Shown: positions 23,401-37,900, counted from the first letter of the stretch. The stretch is 64,000 nt of DNA from Lumbricus terrestris (GCA_949752735.1 OX457041.1:26106076-26170075); one strand, 5' to 3'. Notes: generated by a model not told the origin, from the letters alone. Made by a program: numbers and translations.

Positions 23401-26400
23401 CTGGTGAAACTGCTTACCCTCAGGTAAAGTCTGACAAGACAGCCAAGTTTGTATCATCACCACAGGCGATTGCCAATGAAGTAGATGGAACTTTGGTGAA
23501 AGAAAGTGAGGTGAAACCAGATGAGACAGGAATGTTTGGGCTGACAACTGACAAGGCAGCTGTGATGATGTTGGCTGATGAGGAGGGTGAGATGATCTCT
23601 GACGTCAAAGACAAGATATCTATGGACCAAAGTGAAGCTGTGGATTGCTGTCCAAATAATGACGCACTTCAGAACAGTTCGGTCGTGGAGCTTACCACAC
23701 ATATGACGCAGGAACAAAGGTCTGATTCAGATTTCTGTGACGAAGAGAGAAAACTGAAATCACTTGGACACCAGGAAGAACCAGATTCCAAACAAATAGA
23801 ATTTAGTTCAAAGAAAGAACCAATGCAGGAAGTCCTGCCAGATAAAGAACTGGAACAAGAGGAAATGAGTCGGCAGAAAGCAACAATGCAGCAAAACAAA
23901 GAAAGTGAACCAGAACGAGGAATGCTTAGACAGGATCTGGGACAAAATAGCGCAAAGCTTTGTGAAGAAAAAGAACTTGGACAAACTCAATACGTTGCAG
24001 AGGAACGAGAAGCAAGTGAAGACAGACAGATAGAGTCAGAAGAAAACAAAAGTGAATGTCAAAAGCAGGTTACTGACGAACAAAACTCTGTAGACATTCA
24101 GCATGAGCAAGAACTAGGAAAGGAAAGCAGACAAAGCTTGGATTGTACAAACAAAAAAGTAGAAGAAGAACAAGTGGTGAGAGAACAGCAAGAAGTAGAA
24201 AACGAGTTAGATTTAAGAAAAGAAATCAAACATGCAACAGGGGAAGAACTTGCAGGAAAACAGACGTTTGTTCAAGAACACAACCTTGTCAAAGATCTTG
24301 AGCAGGACCGAGAACAAGAAGAGGAAAGAGAACCTGAACAAGATTGTCTGCATGAATTTAAGAGAGAAAAACAAAGTGAAGTAACGTGTACGGAAGGTGT
24401 TGAGAATGGATCTTTGACCGTATGCAAGTCATTACAGGAAGCAAGTTCCAGTCACTCGGAAGAAGATTCGTCGCTGTTGAAGGAAAGTTCTAGACTGAAT
24501 CCATCACCTATCTCAAGATCTCCAGAAGAGATGGTAGAGCTTCAAAATTTAGAGAATTCCAGGAGCAACTTGGAAACTTGTTCAGAGAAAAACGTCGTCA
24601 CAGTTGAGCAGACGGTGCTTAAAGAACGTGGAGCATCGTTAGGAAGACGAAAGAGAAAGAACGTTCCTGTGTCTTTAGAAAGTGTCGCAACCTGTCTACA
24701 TGATGACCAGTTGACGGTCAACGAAGACCATTTGGTTGACACTGGTGACGATTTGTTGACCAAAAAGAAAGAACCGAAAGCCAAGAAGAAAAACTTACGC
24801 CGAGTTTCTAAGCTGAAGAATTCAGTGACAGATGTGAATGATGTGTCATCAAAATGTTCCGATCAGTCGTCCACCATCATTCAGAGTGAAAGGTCAGAGG
24901 GTGAGGAGAGAGACCAATCCGATGTAAATTTGCAAAGAAATAAAGGTGAGCAACCAGTTGCTTTGGAGCTAGTTCAGGTAGTTGATGAAAGCCATTTGTC
25001 AGGTAGCTTGATAGGCACCACATCTTTTGAGGTACAGGATGCCTTTCCTTTGAAAATCGCTACTCTTTCATCTGCGGCTGATGAAGGGCATTCTGGAACA
25101 AGCAGGGAACTGCCTTTGACAGACTACATCGGAAGCATGGCTGCTGGACTGGACAGACATTGTATTTCTGTTGTTGCCTCAGAAGGCGCTGAAGCAAATG
25201 CATTGGTCGCTAGGGAGACCTATGGTGAAAACCAGACGGTCGTTGAAAAAGAGATCTCTGATACAAGCTCTGTTATGAATTCGGCTGAAAGGGGCGACAA
25301 ATCACACAGCCTGTGCTCCAAGCACGCACCTGGTGAAGTCTCAATATCTGTAGATGACTTGAAGCTCGTGAGTCTCAAAGAAGACCTTGGTCAGCTGCAT
25401 GATGAAAAGATAGGAGAGGAAGAAAACAAGAAGAGTGCTGAAGTGGAGATGGAAAAGATCAGAGAAGACGCTCATGGTGTCTCAGATGCTACGACATTGT
25501 ACGTTGGTGCTCGTAGTGGGTGTCAGACACCTGTACGAACAGGTGATGAAGAACTCGTTATGAGCAAACATATGGCTTCACGTTGCATAGTCACCAGCTT
25601 TGACCATAGCAATACTGACGATGGGAAAGAATCTGATGGAGAAGTGGCCTTAGAAATTGACTTGGCTGAGAGAGATGGCGCGAATGAGTCCGAAAGAGGA
25701 ATGATTGCAGAAGGCTTGGAGAATGATGCAACAGTTTACGATGAACCAGAGAGGAGAGATGCAGTGATGGGTTCAAATGATGCAGAGAAAAGTAGTGGCA
25801 AAGTTGTTAGTGGTCAGTTAAAGTCAGAGATAAGTACATTGGCACCGCAGATTTTAGAAGCCGATGTAAAGAAAGTTAACGGCAAGAAAGAAACGGGCAG
25901 ACCTAGAAAACGGAAGCGGCAGAAAATTTCAGGAAAAGAAGCAAACCAGCTGACGGGAAAAAGTGACATTAAGGAAGATTTGACAGAAAAAGAGAAAGAT
26001 GAAGTCAATGCAAAGCTAAGTCTAGAAGTGGAGAAAGCCATTCCAGTTGCTGGGGTTATCCAAGGAGTGCCACTACCAGGAAGCAGTGACACTCCAGCAT
26101 TTGGGGAAACCTTGACTGCTGTTCAGCAGTGTGGAGCTTTGGAACCAGCTGCTGCCGTGAAAAAAAGAGCCAAACGAAAGCCCAAAGTAAACAAGACGTG
26201 TGCAAAAACACAAAGTGGCAACAACATTGAAGAGCCTTTTCCAGAGGGCGGACCAGGAACCAAGACATTTGAGATGGATTTCCTCAAACCTGTGGCACCA
26301 ATGCAGACATTGCACTCCCAACTGCCAGGCATTCAACTGAAAGACAGCTGCATCGAAACCAAAATGGTTCCAGATTCATCGGTTGCTGCAAGCATTGGGA

Positions 26401-29400
26401 ATGCAGCACTGGATGGTAACCGGGAAAGAGCTGGCAGTACGATGCGGCCCTTGTGGGAGAAGATGTGCCTGGAAGACAACAGCCTTCCGGATCCTTCGTT
26501 TTCCAGCATCCGTCAGTTGGAGGCGTGTGTAAAGGCCATCTCCACGAATCTTCAGAAACGTGTGACCAACAGCGTGGCGTACCGCATGGATACTTTCCCA
26601 CCCTACCAGCGGGATTTGGACCTTGGAAGAAGGTGGATGACCTTGCCAGAGTTAGGTCTGACGAACGGCGATCCGGCTTCAGGGACTATTGCAAATATGG
26701 GCATGGAAAAGTTTTCTGGGGCAAAACGGAAAGCAAAGGGGAAGAAGGATCGCAAGGATCAGCAGAATATGGGATGGCCAATGGCAGAACAGATCTGCGA
26801 TGGTGCGAAGACTGCCGAAGTTCTGTTTGGTGGCATTGACAAGCTTCCGTGGATTGGTCCTAAACAGCGCGGCAAGAAGAAGTCGGCGATCACAAACAAC
26901 ATGGAGTGTGCTACTTTGAATAGCACTGAGGTAGGCCTATCAACGGAAAGTGATACCTCTTCAAAGACTAAAGCCAAGCCAAGAAACCGGAAAAGCAAAA
27001 AAAACTCAGCTTGTGAACCGGTCAACTATTCATCACCCACCTCAGGACCTCTTGCCGCTGAAGTTGATCCAAGCCTAGCGACAGCAGTGCCCGCAAATCT
27101 CTCTAAGAAATGTGTCAAGGCAAGCCTGGAAAACTGCAGCATGGCTTTCTCCCCTAATGACCTCGAAAATCCTCCTGAACAGGTAGACTCCATGTCACCA
27201 AAAGACCTTCGTCTCAATCCAAATGAAAAGAAGCGGACAAAACGCTCCAAGAAGAACTCTAAAATGTCCAAGGAAGAAAGTTGTCCTGTCATCGACGTAA
27301 AAAATTTAGGCTCTGACACATGGCCTGTAAATGCAGGTGTCATACCTGGCAGCAATACCTCACCAACAACAAATCAAACTTTGGATAAACCTTGTGGAAA
27401 TCAAACTCTGGCCGAAGGTGTAGTGCCGGTAAACATCTTAGATGGAAGGGTACCTCTGGAACAGGTAACCACGATTTACAATAAGGAATTATCAAAGATG
27501 ACGACTGAAACTGACACCACACCAGCCAAGCCATTGAAGAGAAAGAAGCCGTCAAAATGTGCAAAGGACTCTGTGAGCCTCGCACCGATTGAAGCAGGTG
27601 ACCTGTTGGAAAAGCCTGCTGAGGAAATTCCTGCCAAAAAGAAGAAAAGTTCAAAGAAAGTTAGGGAATCGATCGTGCCGCTCGAACTGATTGATCCGCC
27701 AAGCATGACCAACAAACTGCCTGGAAAATCCAAGAGTCGAGCAAAGTCTCGGAAAAAGAGAGGCGCTATCGTGGATATTTCCATGGAAAAGAAGTACCCT
27801 TCTGGAGTGGACAATGCATTCATGTTGCAAGATAAATTGATTCGCGATCAAGAAATCCTTGATTCCAGCTGTGTCAGCAATGATGTACATGCACCAAAGA
27901 CTGCATTGCATTTGCCTTCTGATCCGCTTCCTGCCAAGCATTTCGAAAACAATTTCAACAAAGTTGCAGCAATACTTAATAGCTTTGCGAGGCCCGATTC
28001 ACAGAATAAGCTTGCAGGCAAGTCCGCAGACGAAGAAAAGGAACCGGTTTTGTCAAAAGCTTTGCCTTTGGTAACTCCAGACATGAGATCAAGTTGCGAT
28101 ACTACAGACTCTGAGCATCCTGTCGAAAAGAACCAAACTTGGAGTGAAGACACAGCCACCAAGGAGGAGTTAGAACTGTGCTTCGACTCGTCGAATGACT
28201 CGAAACCGTTTGCTTGCCCGCAATGCAGCTACCACGCTAAGAAGAAGGGTCAGCTGCGCAAGCACCTCGGCGTTCATCGCATCTACAGCTGTGCGCATTG
28301 CGACTTCACGAGCGGATCGCACGACGAACTTGACACCCACATGCTTGCGAAGCACCCAAGTCGGTGTGGGCGCAAGCTGTGCAAGAAGTGCCACGTGCTG
28401 TTCCGCATGGATGCCCTCATTTCTCACGAGCGCGACTGTACCGGTGAGAAGCGTGGATGGGACTGCCAGGTCTGCGGCAAGAAGTTCAAGTTTGTGTCGG
28501 CAATGCGGACTCACCTGAGCCGCTGGCATTCGACCGACTCTTCTGTTCGGCCAGATGACAATGATGAAGATGAAGAGCATTTGGATAGACCAGGATTTGA
28601 CGACAGCCAGGGCGCTTCCAAAGCACTGTCAATCCTTCCCCACGCCAATCAAGCTTTCAGTCCTTCCCAGACTAATGATGAATCTTCCCAACCAGTGACC
28701 GGGCCTGCCATTCCTACCGACTTATCTGACAAGCCTTTCAGTCTTAATCAGACTGTGGCTGAGCCCTGCAGTGCGACTCAACCCTGTGACCAGCCTTCCA
28801 GTCCTACTCAACAATCTGTCAAGTCTTCCAATGCTACTCCACCATGTGATATGCCTTCCAGTCCTGCCCAACCAGCTGAAATGCCTTTGGGTAGGAGCAG
28901 CTTTTGTGACCAGTCTTCTTGTTCTACTCAACCATGTGACAGTCCTTCCAGTCACTTGGAACCATCTGAAAACCCTTCTAGTCCTTTGCAAATAGCGGAA
29001 GAACCCTCTAGTCCTTTGCAACCATTGGAGAAGCCTTCTGTCCCACCCTTACCATGCAACCAACTGTCAAGTTTTTCCCAGATAGGGAGCTCCTCATCTT
29101 CCGAATCTCCTGAATTCTGCGACCGACCTTCTAGTCCACCCATCTTTCCAACGAGTCGATCACTTCCGCTTGATTCAACCATACCAACTTCTGATTCACT
29201 CAAACCGGTCAAACAAAAGAAGAAGCGAAAGTCGGCCGCAGCAAAACCCGTTGTTGAAAAACCGTTCTTCTGCAGCATTTGTGAGAAATATTTCAAGAGC
29301 AAAAAGACGCTAAAGAGCCACTGTCAAGCAAAACATGGATTTAAACCGGATTTTTCCGCTTGCCATGTATCCGTTGGCGACAACGTTGATGCAGCCGAGG

Positions 29401-32400
29401 TTCCGCTAGCCGTGCCGAATACATCGAAAGAGGCGGAAGAAATGGCATGCCTGGAGAAGATTTTACCGAAATCCCCGGTGGAGGAGTTGCCATCCGTCAG
29501 ATTTTTCTGTTTTTTCCAGGAGTGTGGGCGGCAGTTTAAGAAGGTTGAACAGCTGCACAGGCATGAGGAAAAGCATACAGGTTGGAAAGCATTTTCCTTC
29601 ACATTGTTTTCACGTTTCCCATTGCTTTCAGTGAGATAAGGTAAGATATTGTAGTTGTAGGGTCTAAACTTCTAAGACCGTGCTGCTCTAAACTTAATGC
29701 AGGGCACCAGCTTATTCACGAGCACTGTGTTGTGTGAGAGAGTTTGCTCAAAGATCGGTGTTGCCAGAGTGACCAGAGAGAGCATTCTGAATGGTGGCTG
29801 TAATGTAATTAAATGTAAAGAATGATAAAGAAATGGTAAGGTAAAGAAATGTGAGCATAGATAAGAATAAGTCAAGTAAAGTAAAGATTAGTCAGGTGAT
29901 GTTAGAATTGGTTAAGACGAGTAAAGAAAGGTAAATTACTGTGAGGCAACGAAAGAAAGTTTAAGGAACTTTATGTAGTTGAAGGTGAAGAAAAGCATAA
30001 TGATGTGATAAAATACAAGGATGATCTTTGTTTATTTTCAAGCTGATTCAACGCTGTATGATTTTAATCAATGGATGATAAGTTATTACAGGACAGGCAG
30101 GAATTAAGTTGCCGATCATGTCCTACTTGTCTGTTTACCAACGTCATCTGTTGAATGGAATGTTGGTGTATGTTGTGTAAGGTGACATAATAAAAGGGGA
30201 AATAGGAAAGGAAAAAGAAGAGAAAAATTGGCATTAGTGACATTTGAACAGCACTGTTGATTGGTATCTTGTCATTTGTCAGATGCAAGAAAAGATTATT
30301 TGTCATCAGATTAGATAGGGTCTGTGTTTAAGAGTTTATAAAGGTGTATTATCTTGAAGTTCTAAACAGAATGTTAGTCAAATGCATGGAATTTGAAGCA
30401 TTATGGCACTGAAATGTTGTGATTTTGGTAGACCTGTGTTGTCTAACTGTATTATTGTTTCAGTGGAAAAGCCATACAAATGTGACTGGAGCAACTGTCG
30501 GAAAGCCTTCCTGCATTCGGAGAACCTGCATCTTCACCGTCAGCACCACACGGAGACAAAGCCTTTCGCCTGCGACCGTTGTTCGCTCGCCTACTGGCAG
30601 AAGTGCTCGCTGAAGAGTCACCAGGCGAAGGTGCACGGAAAAGTCTGGGACGATGCGACAGCGGCAAATCCGGCGGAGTCTTCCGAGGCCGGAAAGAGCG
30701 CAGAGGACTGTTCCGAGCGGGAGGAGAAGGCGCCAGAAGATGCTAATGAAAATGACAGCAAGAGCAACGAGAAGTCGGGCAGTGCAAGCATCTCCAGCAA
30801 GGAGCTCAATGTGTACGAATTCTGTGAGAGCGAGGAGGAAGCGGAGATCGTGATGCCACGGAATTCCCGTTCGTCGTCCAGCGCACGCTTCAAGGCTTTT
30901 CTGCTGCCGAAGGACTGTGAGGTGATGGATGCTCCGTCGGTGAGCCCTCCCGTCGTTGATCTGTCCCCTGTGTCAAAACCGAGTGTTAAGAAACCTCTGA
31001 AGACTTATCTGAAGGTCAAGAAGACAAAGTCAAAGGAACCTGCGGCTGTTGAGCTCGCAACGGTGGATGAAGTTCCGGACTTGTGCGACACGATTGAAAA
31101 GCATGAACAAGAATTTATAGAAGCGGTGACAGAGAAGGAGGAGGAGGAGAATAAAATGGCAGAGACTGTTGCGGTAGAAAAAGAAGAGGATAAAGTTGAT
31201 GAACTTCCTGATGTTGTAAAGAAGGTGAAGAAAACTCGAGGAAAAGGGAAGAAGAGAAAAATGGTTGAAGATGATGCGAAGATTCTTAGCGAAGAGAAGA
31301 ATGCTGAGGATGTTGTGGAGATGCCAATCAAGAAACGAAAATGCATCGTTGCTGCCATTCAAGAAAAGGTTGAAGTCAAGATGACAGTTTCACCAAAAGC
31401 AAAGAAAAACAAAGAAAAGAAGGCAAAAAAGAAGAAGAAGGGCAAAGTCTGTGAGGCGAAAACTTTTGTCCCGAAGAATTTAGTGATTGCTCCTGTAAGC
31501 AAAGCTGGTTGTGATGTGGCTGCTTCCAAGAATTCTGCAAAGTCTCCTGGAGGCAAAGCTAAAGCTGCTGTAAAAGGCATTTTGAAGAAGAAAAGGGCTA
31601 CCAAGGTATCGAAAGTGCTTGAGGAAGCGCCTGCTTTAAGTCCGCCCTGCAAGCGAAAGAAGCAGCCCGCAGCGGAAAAGATTGTACGGAAGAAGAGAAA
31701 GTCAAAGGCGCAGTTGGATGAGAGACCAAACGATGTTCCTGTCAAGGTTGTACTCTATGGGAAAGGAAAAAAGCGTAAATGTGCTGCAACTGCTCCTACT
31801 CCTTCTCCTGCTCCTCCTGCTCGTTCTCCTACCCCTTCCCCTGCTCCTTCTCCTGCTCGTTCTCCTACCCCTTCCCCTGCTCCTTCTCCTGCTCGTTCTC
31901 CTACCCCTTCTCCTGCTCGTTCTCCTACCCCTTCTCCTGCTCCTTCTCCTGCTCCTACTCCAGCTCCCCTAGCAGAGGAAGTATGCAGTAAGGCCAAAGG
32001 GAAGCGCCCAGCTAAACGGACAAAGGCAGCGAAAGCCAAGAAGCCAAGGGGTAGAAAAGGTAGGCGAAAAGAACGGAAGGGAGTAGCAAAGGTTGAATCA
32101 GACAGCAAGCTGGCAAAGAAACGACGGAAGAACCCGGTAGAGATAGTTTACGAAGAACCGCTATGCGAAGAAGCTGAAGGTTCCAACGTTTTAGCAGAAT
32201 CTGTGCATGATGAATTGTGCGACAGTCCAACTGAACCATCGTCAGCCACAGTGGATGACCATGAAGACAAAGAACTGGAGACAACGCAGCCAGATTGTGA
32301 AGAGGATAAAGAAGAACTGGCCAGCAAGGAAGAAGCAGTTGAAGAAAAAGAAGAGGAGGAGGAAGAAGAAGTCCAAATGGATGAGGCTGATGAAGAGGAA

Positions 32401-34914
32401 TCAGTTGAGGAACGAGAAGACAACGAGGAAACGCCTGAAAAGATCAGAGACGAAGAACTTGTGAACACGGAACAACAGGCAGGCGCCTTAAATGAAGATA
32501 CAGATACTAAAAGCTCAAGCAATAAAGATATCCAAGAAGATTTTACTCATCCTGACGATGCAGAGGATGACGAAGAAAAGCAAAGGAATGTCGAAGCTCA
32601 GAGTGAGGCTGGCGAGGATGACGAAGACCATGAATTGGGAAACGAGGACAAAGGTGTGGATGAGGACAAGGCAGAAGAGGAAGAGGTAACAGAGGAGACA
32701 GATCAAAGAGATGAGGACAAAAATGAGGACAAAAAGGAAGACGAGGACAAAGAGGAGTACGAAGACAAAAAGGAATACGAGGACAAAGAGGAGTACGAAG
32801 ACAACAACAGAGTTTGTGCTCGTGAATCCCCGATCAACGGGATATCCGATGATCGGGATATGGAGAATCTCTCGCCGCAGTCGATGCCATACGACGGACG
32901 CGCGGAGGACGAAGAAAACACGGCGGTCTTCATGGAGGATGTGCCGTCGAGATACGAGGAGAACCAGTTGGGCTCCACCGACGAGGCCACCACCCATCTC
33001 CAGTTCTCACAGGACGTGTCGATCGAAAGCGACTACCAGCCGGAAAGAATGTCGGCAGCATCGGAGACTCCGACGGCCGACGACGCAGAGATGCATTCGT
33101 CCCTGGCCGTCCCTGTGATCGTCACGCAGATGCAACCGACCCACGACGACCTTGCCCCGGAGAGTCCAACAACGCCGGCTGTTGTCGGTGTCGACAGCAG
33201 GGATGACGGCGGCGGGAATCAACCGGAGGAACTGGAGTACTCGACCGCTGTCTGCAGCAACAATGGGGGGTACAACAGCGTGCCATGCAATTCGTACACC
33301 GACATCGAGGCGATGTACCGGCGACAGTCGATGTCCCCGAACGAGCACCACTCAACCGACAGCCAGCCCGGCGCAAGCGGGTCGCTCTTCGCAAATCCCT
33401 ACTCTGGCCACTATCCGCTGCTGTCGCTCCGACCCTCCGATCACCACCACCACCACCACCCGCTCCAGTCCCTGGAGGGCCTTGCGTCCGGGAGTGGTGG
33501 CGGCGGCTCAGTGAGTGGCTCAGTGTCAGGTGGCTACTTCGACGCGAACTGCAAGACGTCCGTTGACCCAGTCTGCAAGTCGTTGTCAGGCTACAGCGGT
33601 GCAAGTCACGCATCGACTACTCCCACCTACGTGGCACCACCAAGTGGTTACGGTGTCGAACAGGTCTCGCTTGAACGATCTCAGGACTACAACTACCTTG
33701 TAAGCGGTGGTCGTGGTGTCAGTGCTGGTGGCGGCGGTGTGGCCGACCTCAAGTTCCCAAACGCGCAGCAGTGCCAGGACGGAGTCTCGGGGACGACGCG
33801 TTCCGTTCCGTTGAGCTCCGGTCTGCCGTCGTCGAACGCGATTTCAAAGGATTTCTTTGGGCAATACTTTCAGGATCCGGGTCATCTCCCGATCGGACAG
33901 GACCACCAGCGGTCGCAGGGATTTGTCGGGCAGCAGTCGGGACTGTCGGCGCTCCAGCGCACTAACTCCGAGTTCTTCCGGTGCAACGCATCCGCGCTCC
34001 TCCCAAGCGCGCCCTACTCGTCCATGCCCGAGTCACTGCTTGGCGTCAAACACCCGCGCCTTGCGCAGCCCCCGGCCGCCGTCTCCCAGCCACAGCACTG
34101 GCCGCCACCGACCCACGAGGACCGGACCAATCGCCCGTGGGACCAGGTCTCCCAGATGATCGTCGGTGGCGGCCAGTCTTCGGACAATGCGCAACGCAAC
34201 GCGTACGCTGGCGGCACGGCCAACCGGGCGTCGGAGTACGGACCGCACGACGCCAGCGGGTCGTCCTCGTCAACGCAGTCGTCTGCCAAGCGGATGGACT
34301 CGTCGTCTTCGTTCCGTGGCATGTCCCCGTCGGTCCTCGCTCCCCAGCCGGACCTCTACGGGGTCCCGAACGCCTACTCCCTCGCGTACAGTCCCACTGC
34401 GGCGGGCGCCGGCTACTCGCGGACGCTGCCTGCATCGCAGAAGCACCTCGAGGAGGCGTACAGACATGCGGCTGCTGCACATATCACCGACTATCGGACA
34501 CTTGCGGCGGCCCAGGCCCACCACGCGCCGCCTGCACTGCCCGACGTCTACGGGGCAATGGGCATCAACCCCGCTCTATCCGAATTCGACCGGTACTACT
34601 ACACGGCGCGTGACGCCATGTACCGCTCGCAGCAGCTCGCCTCAGCGATGCCGCACCCGTTCATGCAGCAGGGGTCAACGGCATCGCAGATGGGAGTGCC
34701 GTATGCAGATCGTGCCGCGTACGGTAGGGAACCAGTGTACGGCCAACCATCACCGTACGGATTCATGTGCGACAAGCAGTACTTGTCAACGGCGCCAGCC
34801 AACGGTGGGAAGATGGTTCAGGGCGGGTCTATGGCGGGAGACTATCTGCACCCACCGGTTGACCAGCAGGACCCGTACAGACGGTCGGTCATCTACATGC
34901 CACGGTATTTCTAA
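20451..34914 (+). CDS. Giant C2H2 zinc-finger protein, two coding exons
   Basis: Exon 1 is 20451-29580 and exon 2 is 30464-34914. The donor CAG|GTTGG and acceptor TTTCAG|TGG join in phase 1 and rebuild the finger linker HTVEKPY, giving about 4,526 residues. Exon 1 is a long acidic Ser/Glu-rich disordered region, with a DDQTTS tandem repeat near 920-965, a Gln/Glu-rich stretch near 1120-1310, basic Lys-rich blocks and an ordered-looking segment near 1995-2075. Fingers: four at 2589-2693 (the third is CCHC-like), one at 2941, one at 3020 (C-x4-C), then two in exon 2 from about 3049. Exon 2 continues with Lys-rich NLS-like blocks, an SPTPSPAPSPAR repeat near 3488-3548, a Glu/Asp-rich region near 3646-3826 and a Ser/Gly/Tyr/Pro-rich tail ending MPRYF. 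It is probably a nuclear DNA-binding regulator. I do not recognise the orthologue. The start is the first in-frame ATG. Confidence 0.85.
23208..23346 (+). repeat. 15-bp coding tandem repeat (DDQTTS)
   Basis: About nine units like GATGATCAAACAACATCT lie in frame within exon 1 of the zinc-finger gene and encode a repeating DDQTTS/DDHTTS motif. Unit length is mainly 15 nt, so the frame is kept. Confidence 0.9.
29581..30463 (+). other. Intron of the zinc-finger gene
   Basis: 883-bp intron between two zinc fingers, donor GTTGGA at 29581 and acceptor TTGTTTCAG ending at 30463. It has A/G-rich GTAAAG-type words at 29800-29960. The open frame with an ATG at 30403 is intronic read-through and not a second gene start. 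Confidence 0.8.
31795..31972 (+). repeat. Coding repeat, Ser/Pro/Ala/Thr-rich
   Basis: Pyrimidine-rich tandem CCTTCTCCTGCTC units encode an SPTPSPAPSPAR-like low-complexity linker in exon 2 of the zinc-finger protein. Confidence 0.9.
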
Positions 34915-37900
34915 GGATACGAAGATGTGAAGCGCTAATGCATAACGTTGACTGTTGCGTACGAGGGTGAGGAGTTGGCCAGATGACCAGACCAGCTGGA
35001 TGCATTCTCTGTGTGCAGTGACTGTTACGAGGGCCAAAGATCTGCGGTTGTAGTGTTTGAAAGAACTGGGGAACTGCTGAAAGTTCTGATTGGCTGAGGT
35101 GAGTTGTTTGAACGGCACAAAGTATAAAGCAGCAAATCGAGAATCGGGCGTGACTTCAAGGATTTATGGATTTTGTTGCGAAAACATAGATTTCTTCGAA
35201 AAGTTGGTCACGTTCAGTTTGGGTCGTGAGAAGATCTGTCTGTGTTTGCTGCTGTGACTGTAAGCACGGACAAATGAAGTAGATAACATGTGGTCAACTT
35301 TTGAGTTGCGTTTGGCTGCACCAACTAAAGGAATCTTTGCAGGATAGAGTGTTGCTTCGCATGAGAGCATCGTGGCCTGATGAGTAGGTGTGCGGCAAGG
35401 TCTGTTTGAACTGCAGGGAATTGCGGAGACAGAGCTCCGGAGAGTTTCCAGGAGCTGGACAGACAGTTCGTTTGTGTTGTGGATTTTGATGTCGCAGTCT
35501 GCGGACTAGAGACCGCTTTTTCCGCCGTGTCGGAACCGTTGGAATGTTTCATTCTCAAATATATTTGTGAATAGTTATTTGAATACATGTGTAAAGTTGC
35601 TGGATCTCATTCTTAAATAGCATCATCTCGAAAAGTTATGTTGTTGTTCTACTTGTGTGCTGTTAGGCTTTGTTAGTTTTCATTGTTTCAATGGTGAATT
35701 TAGCAAAGCTGGTCTGGTATTAAATGGCAGTGTGGTGCAGTAGACTGAGTAGAGCCAGCCACTCAGCTTGCAGTTTTACAAAATTATTTAATGGGTCAGT
35801 TTTTGATCAGCTATGTTGCCTGTTTCTTCAACTTTTGCAAAAGGTAATCTTGGTGTTTACATTCAAACGGGCATTATTTGTGTTCATTTGCAGTCTAGAG
35901 CGGCTCATTTTTACCGTAACTCTATTTCGGTGTATGCAGTCATTTTAGATCATGACCTGACAAAAGCAACTTTCCCTTCTTTGCACATGACCAGTTATGT
36001 TTGCAATTATCTGTTTTTTAACTATTAGCTTAGTTGACACATTGCGCATACAGGGAAATACCCATTTGGAAGTTTTTCCACAGGTTTTGTAAAGTTATGA
36101 AGACAGCTTTGGACGATATTTTTGACGCCCATTTACTTACAACCATTTTAAAATTTAATTACCGGTAGTCACACCCTATTTTTGGTTATTAGCCACATTT
36201 TGAGAGGGATTTTTTTCGTCAACCAAATCAAAAGGATGGTACTGATATTATTCAAACGATGTTTCTAAGACTGAAAACAAATTTGTCTGATGGTGCTTAG
36301 ATTTCAGAATTTAAGGACAATGACGCCAACAAGGATTATGCCAGCAACGGTGATGTCAACGTTGATTAGAATAAGCATGTGCTCGGTTTTCAGACTAAAT
36401 TCATCTTTACAGTGGCTGCACACTTAGCAACATTTTATTAAATGTTATTCTGTTCATGATTTTTTATTTCAAATTTGCATATCTGGGTTGTGTTTTGTTC
36501 ATATTTTTATTGACTTTGTGGTAAACACGTGAATTGATCTACTTTCTACGACTTTTTTGATTTAAATGACGGGCTAAATTATATATGACATGTTAATATT
36601 TTAAAGACAAGTGTGCTTTCATTTGATCAAAGTGATGAATATATTGTAGAGCTGTCAAAGAGTCACAGCTGTCGGCGCTTTGAGGTAAACAGAGTTTTGT
36701 AAAGTTGCATACGGCAAAGCCTCATTCGAGTGCTTGGATTATCATCCATTGAGCTATAAAAGCAACAATCAATCAGCTGATTAGTCAATCAATAGATCAC
36801 TCAGTGTGACATATTGCATTGGCGTTCCTGTTGCGTGGTGGTATGGCTCGCTATGAAGCAGCCAATCAATCAATCAATCAATCATTTACCTGGTCAGTAT
36901 ATCCTCTCAAAATATATCTGGGGCACGATTACAGAGTGCTAATATAATAATTGATTTATTTTCGTTCAGGTATATAGATCGTTTATAATTTCTTATAAGT
37001 CTAAGTATTTTCATTATCTCTATTCTACGTTGCTTGCTGTTGTGCACTTGAAGAAGTAATTTCTGTGTAAAATCTGGCTTGTTAAAAGTGATACCACCAC
37101 ATAGGAGAAACAATTGCAGATCCAGGACAGAGTGCAGTTTCTTGGGTTTTTTTAAAGCTGAGAGCAGGGATTTCTTGCAGAGTTTTAACTTTTTGTTTTG
37201 CTGTTATTTTTGAAGTATCGCTGCAAGAACCAATATGTAATATATTATTGTGTGTAAATTGACAGATATATGTAAGCTGTATGTTGTTTGTTGTCAATGT
37301 TGTCAGTGCTGACAACTTGTATTTTTGCTCTATTCATGGCAGAATAATGCAGATGCCAGGCAGTGTCTTTATAAGTACAAGTGCAAGGCTTGCATAGCAT
37401 CGTTAGATTAGTGGTCCAATATTGTCCTCCTACACGTGCTCTAGTGCTTTTAATTCAGTTTGGTGTAGGATTTTGGTCCCATTTAGTCCCATTTCCTTGT
37501 CGTCCAGTTTGCATTTTCCTGAGTTTGGCTTTGGTAATGATCTAAAGTTTTGTCTGATTTTGTGCCAGCTTTATGCTGCTGCTCTTGCATCTTCCATTTT
37601 GTTGCTCTGTTGGTCGTTGTTTTTATGGGCTGGTTTATTATCCCATGCTGCTCTTATTATTAAGAACCTATTTATGCTTCCATGTTGGCCGCATTTATGG
37701 TCCAGTCCGTATTTTGAATCAGCCAAGTGGTTTTGGTACAACTCTTCTGTGTCAGTTTTGATCATGTATTGCTTCTCTCATGGCATCTTTTTATAGAATT
37801 TTGGTCTTATTCTAGGCTTACAGTTTGTGAGTCTGATTCATACTATGATGATGAGTATTATGCGGTTAAAATTTAATAAGAACCTGACGACTGAATTCAC

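Noticed and set aside
20405..29602. Many antisense ORFs (up to 208 codons) opposite the zinc-finger exon 1
   Set aside because: Mirror frames of a Ser/Glu-rich coding exon, with no splice-supported or family-like structure.
30403..30463. ATG at 30403 as start of a separate second zinc-finger gene
   Set aside because: The finger begins right after a strong acceptor at 30463, and the preceding exon ends mid-linker in matching phase. One gene explains both.
33981..34930. Long alternative-frame ORFs (210 and 254 codons) at the zinc-finger gene 3' end
   Set aside because: GC-rich shadows of the real frame, rich in Arg/Pro/Thr and with no family features.
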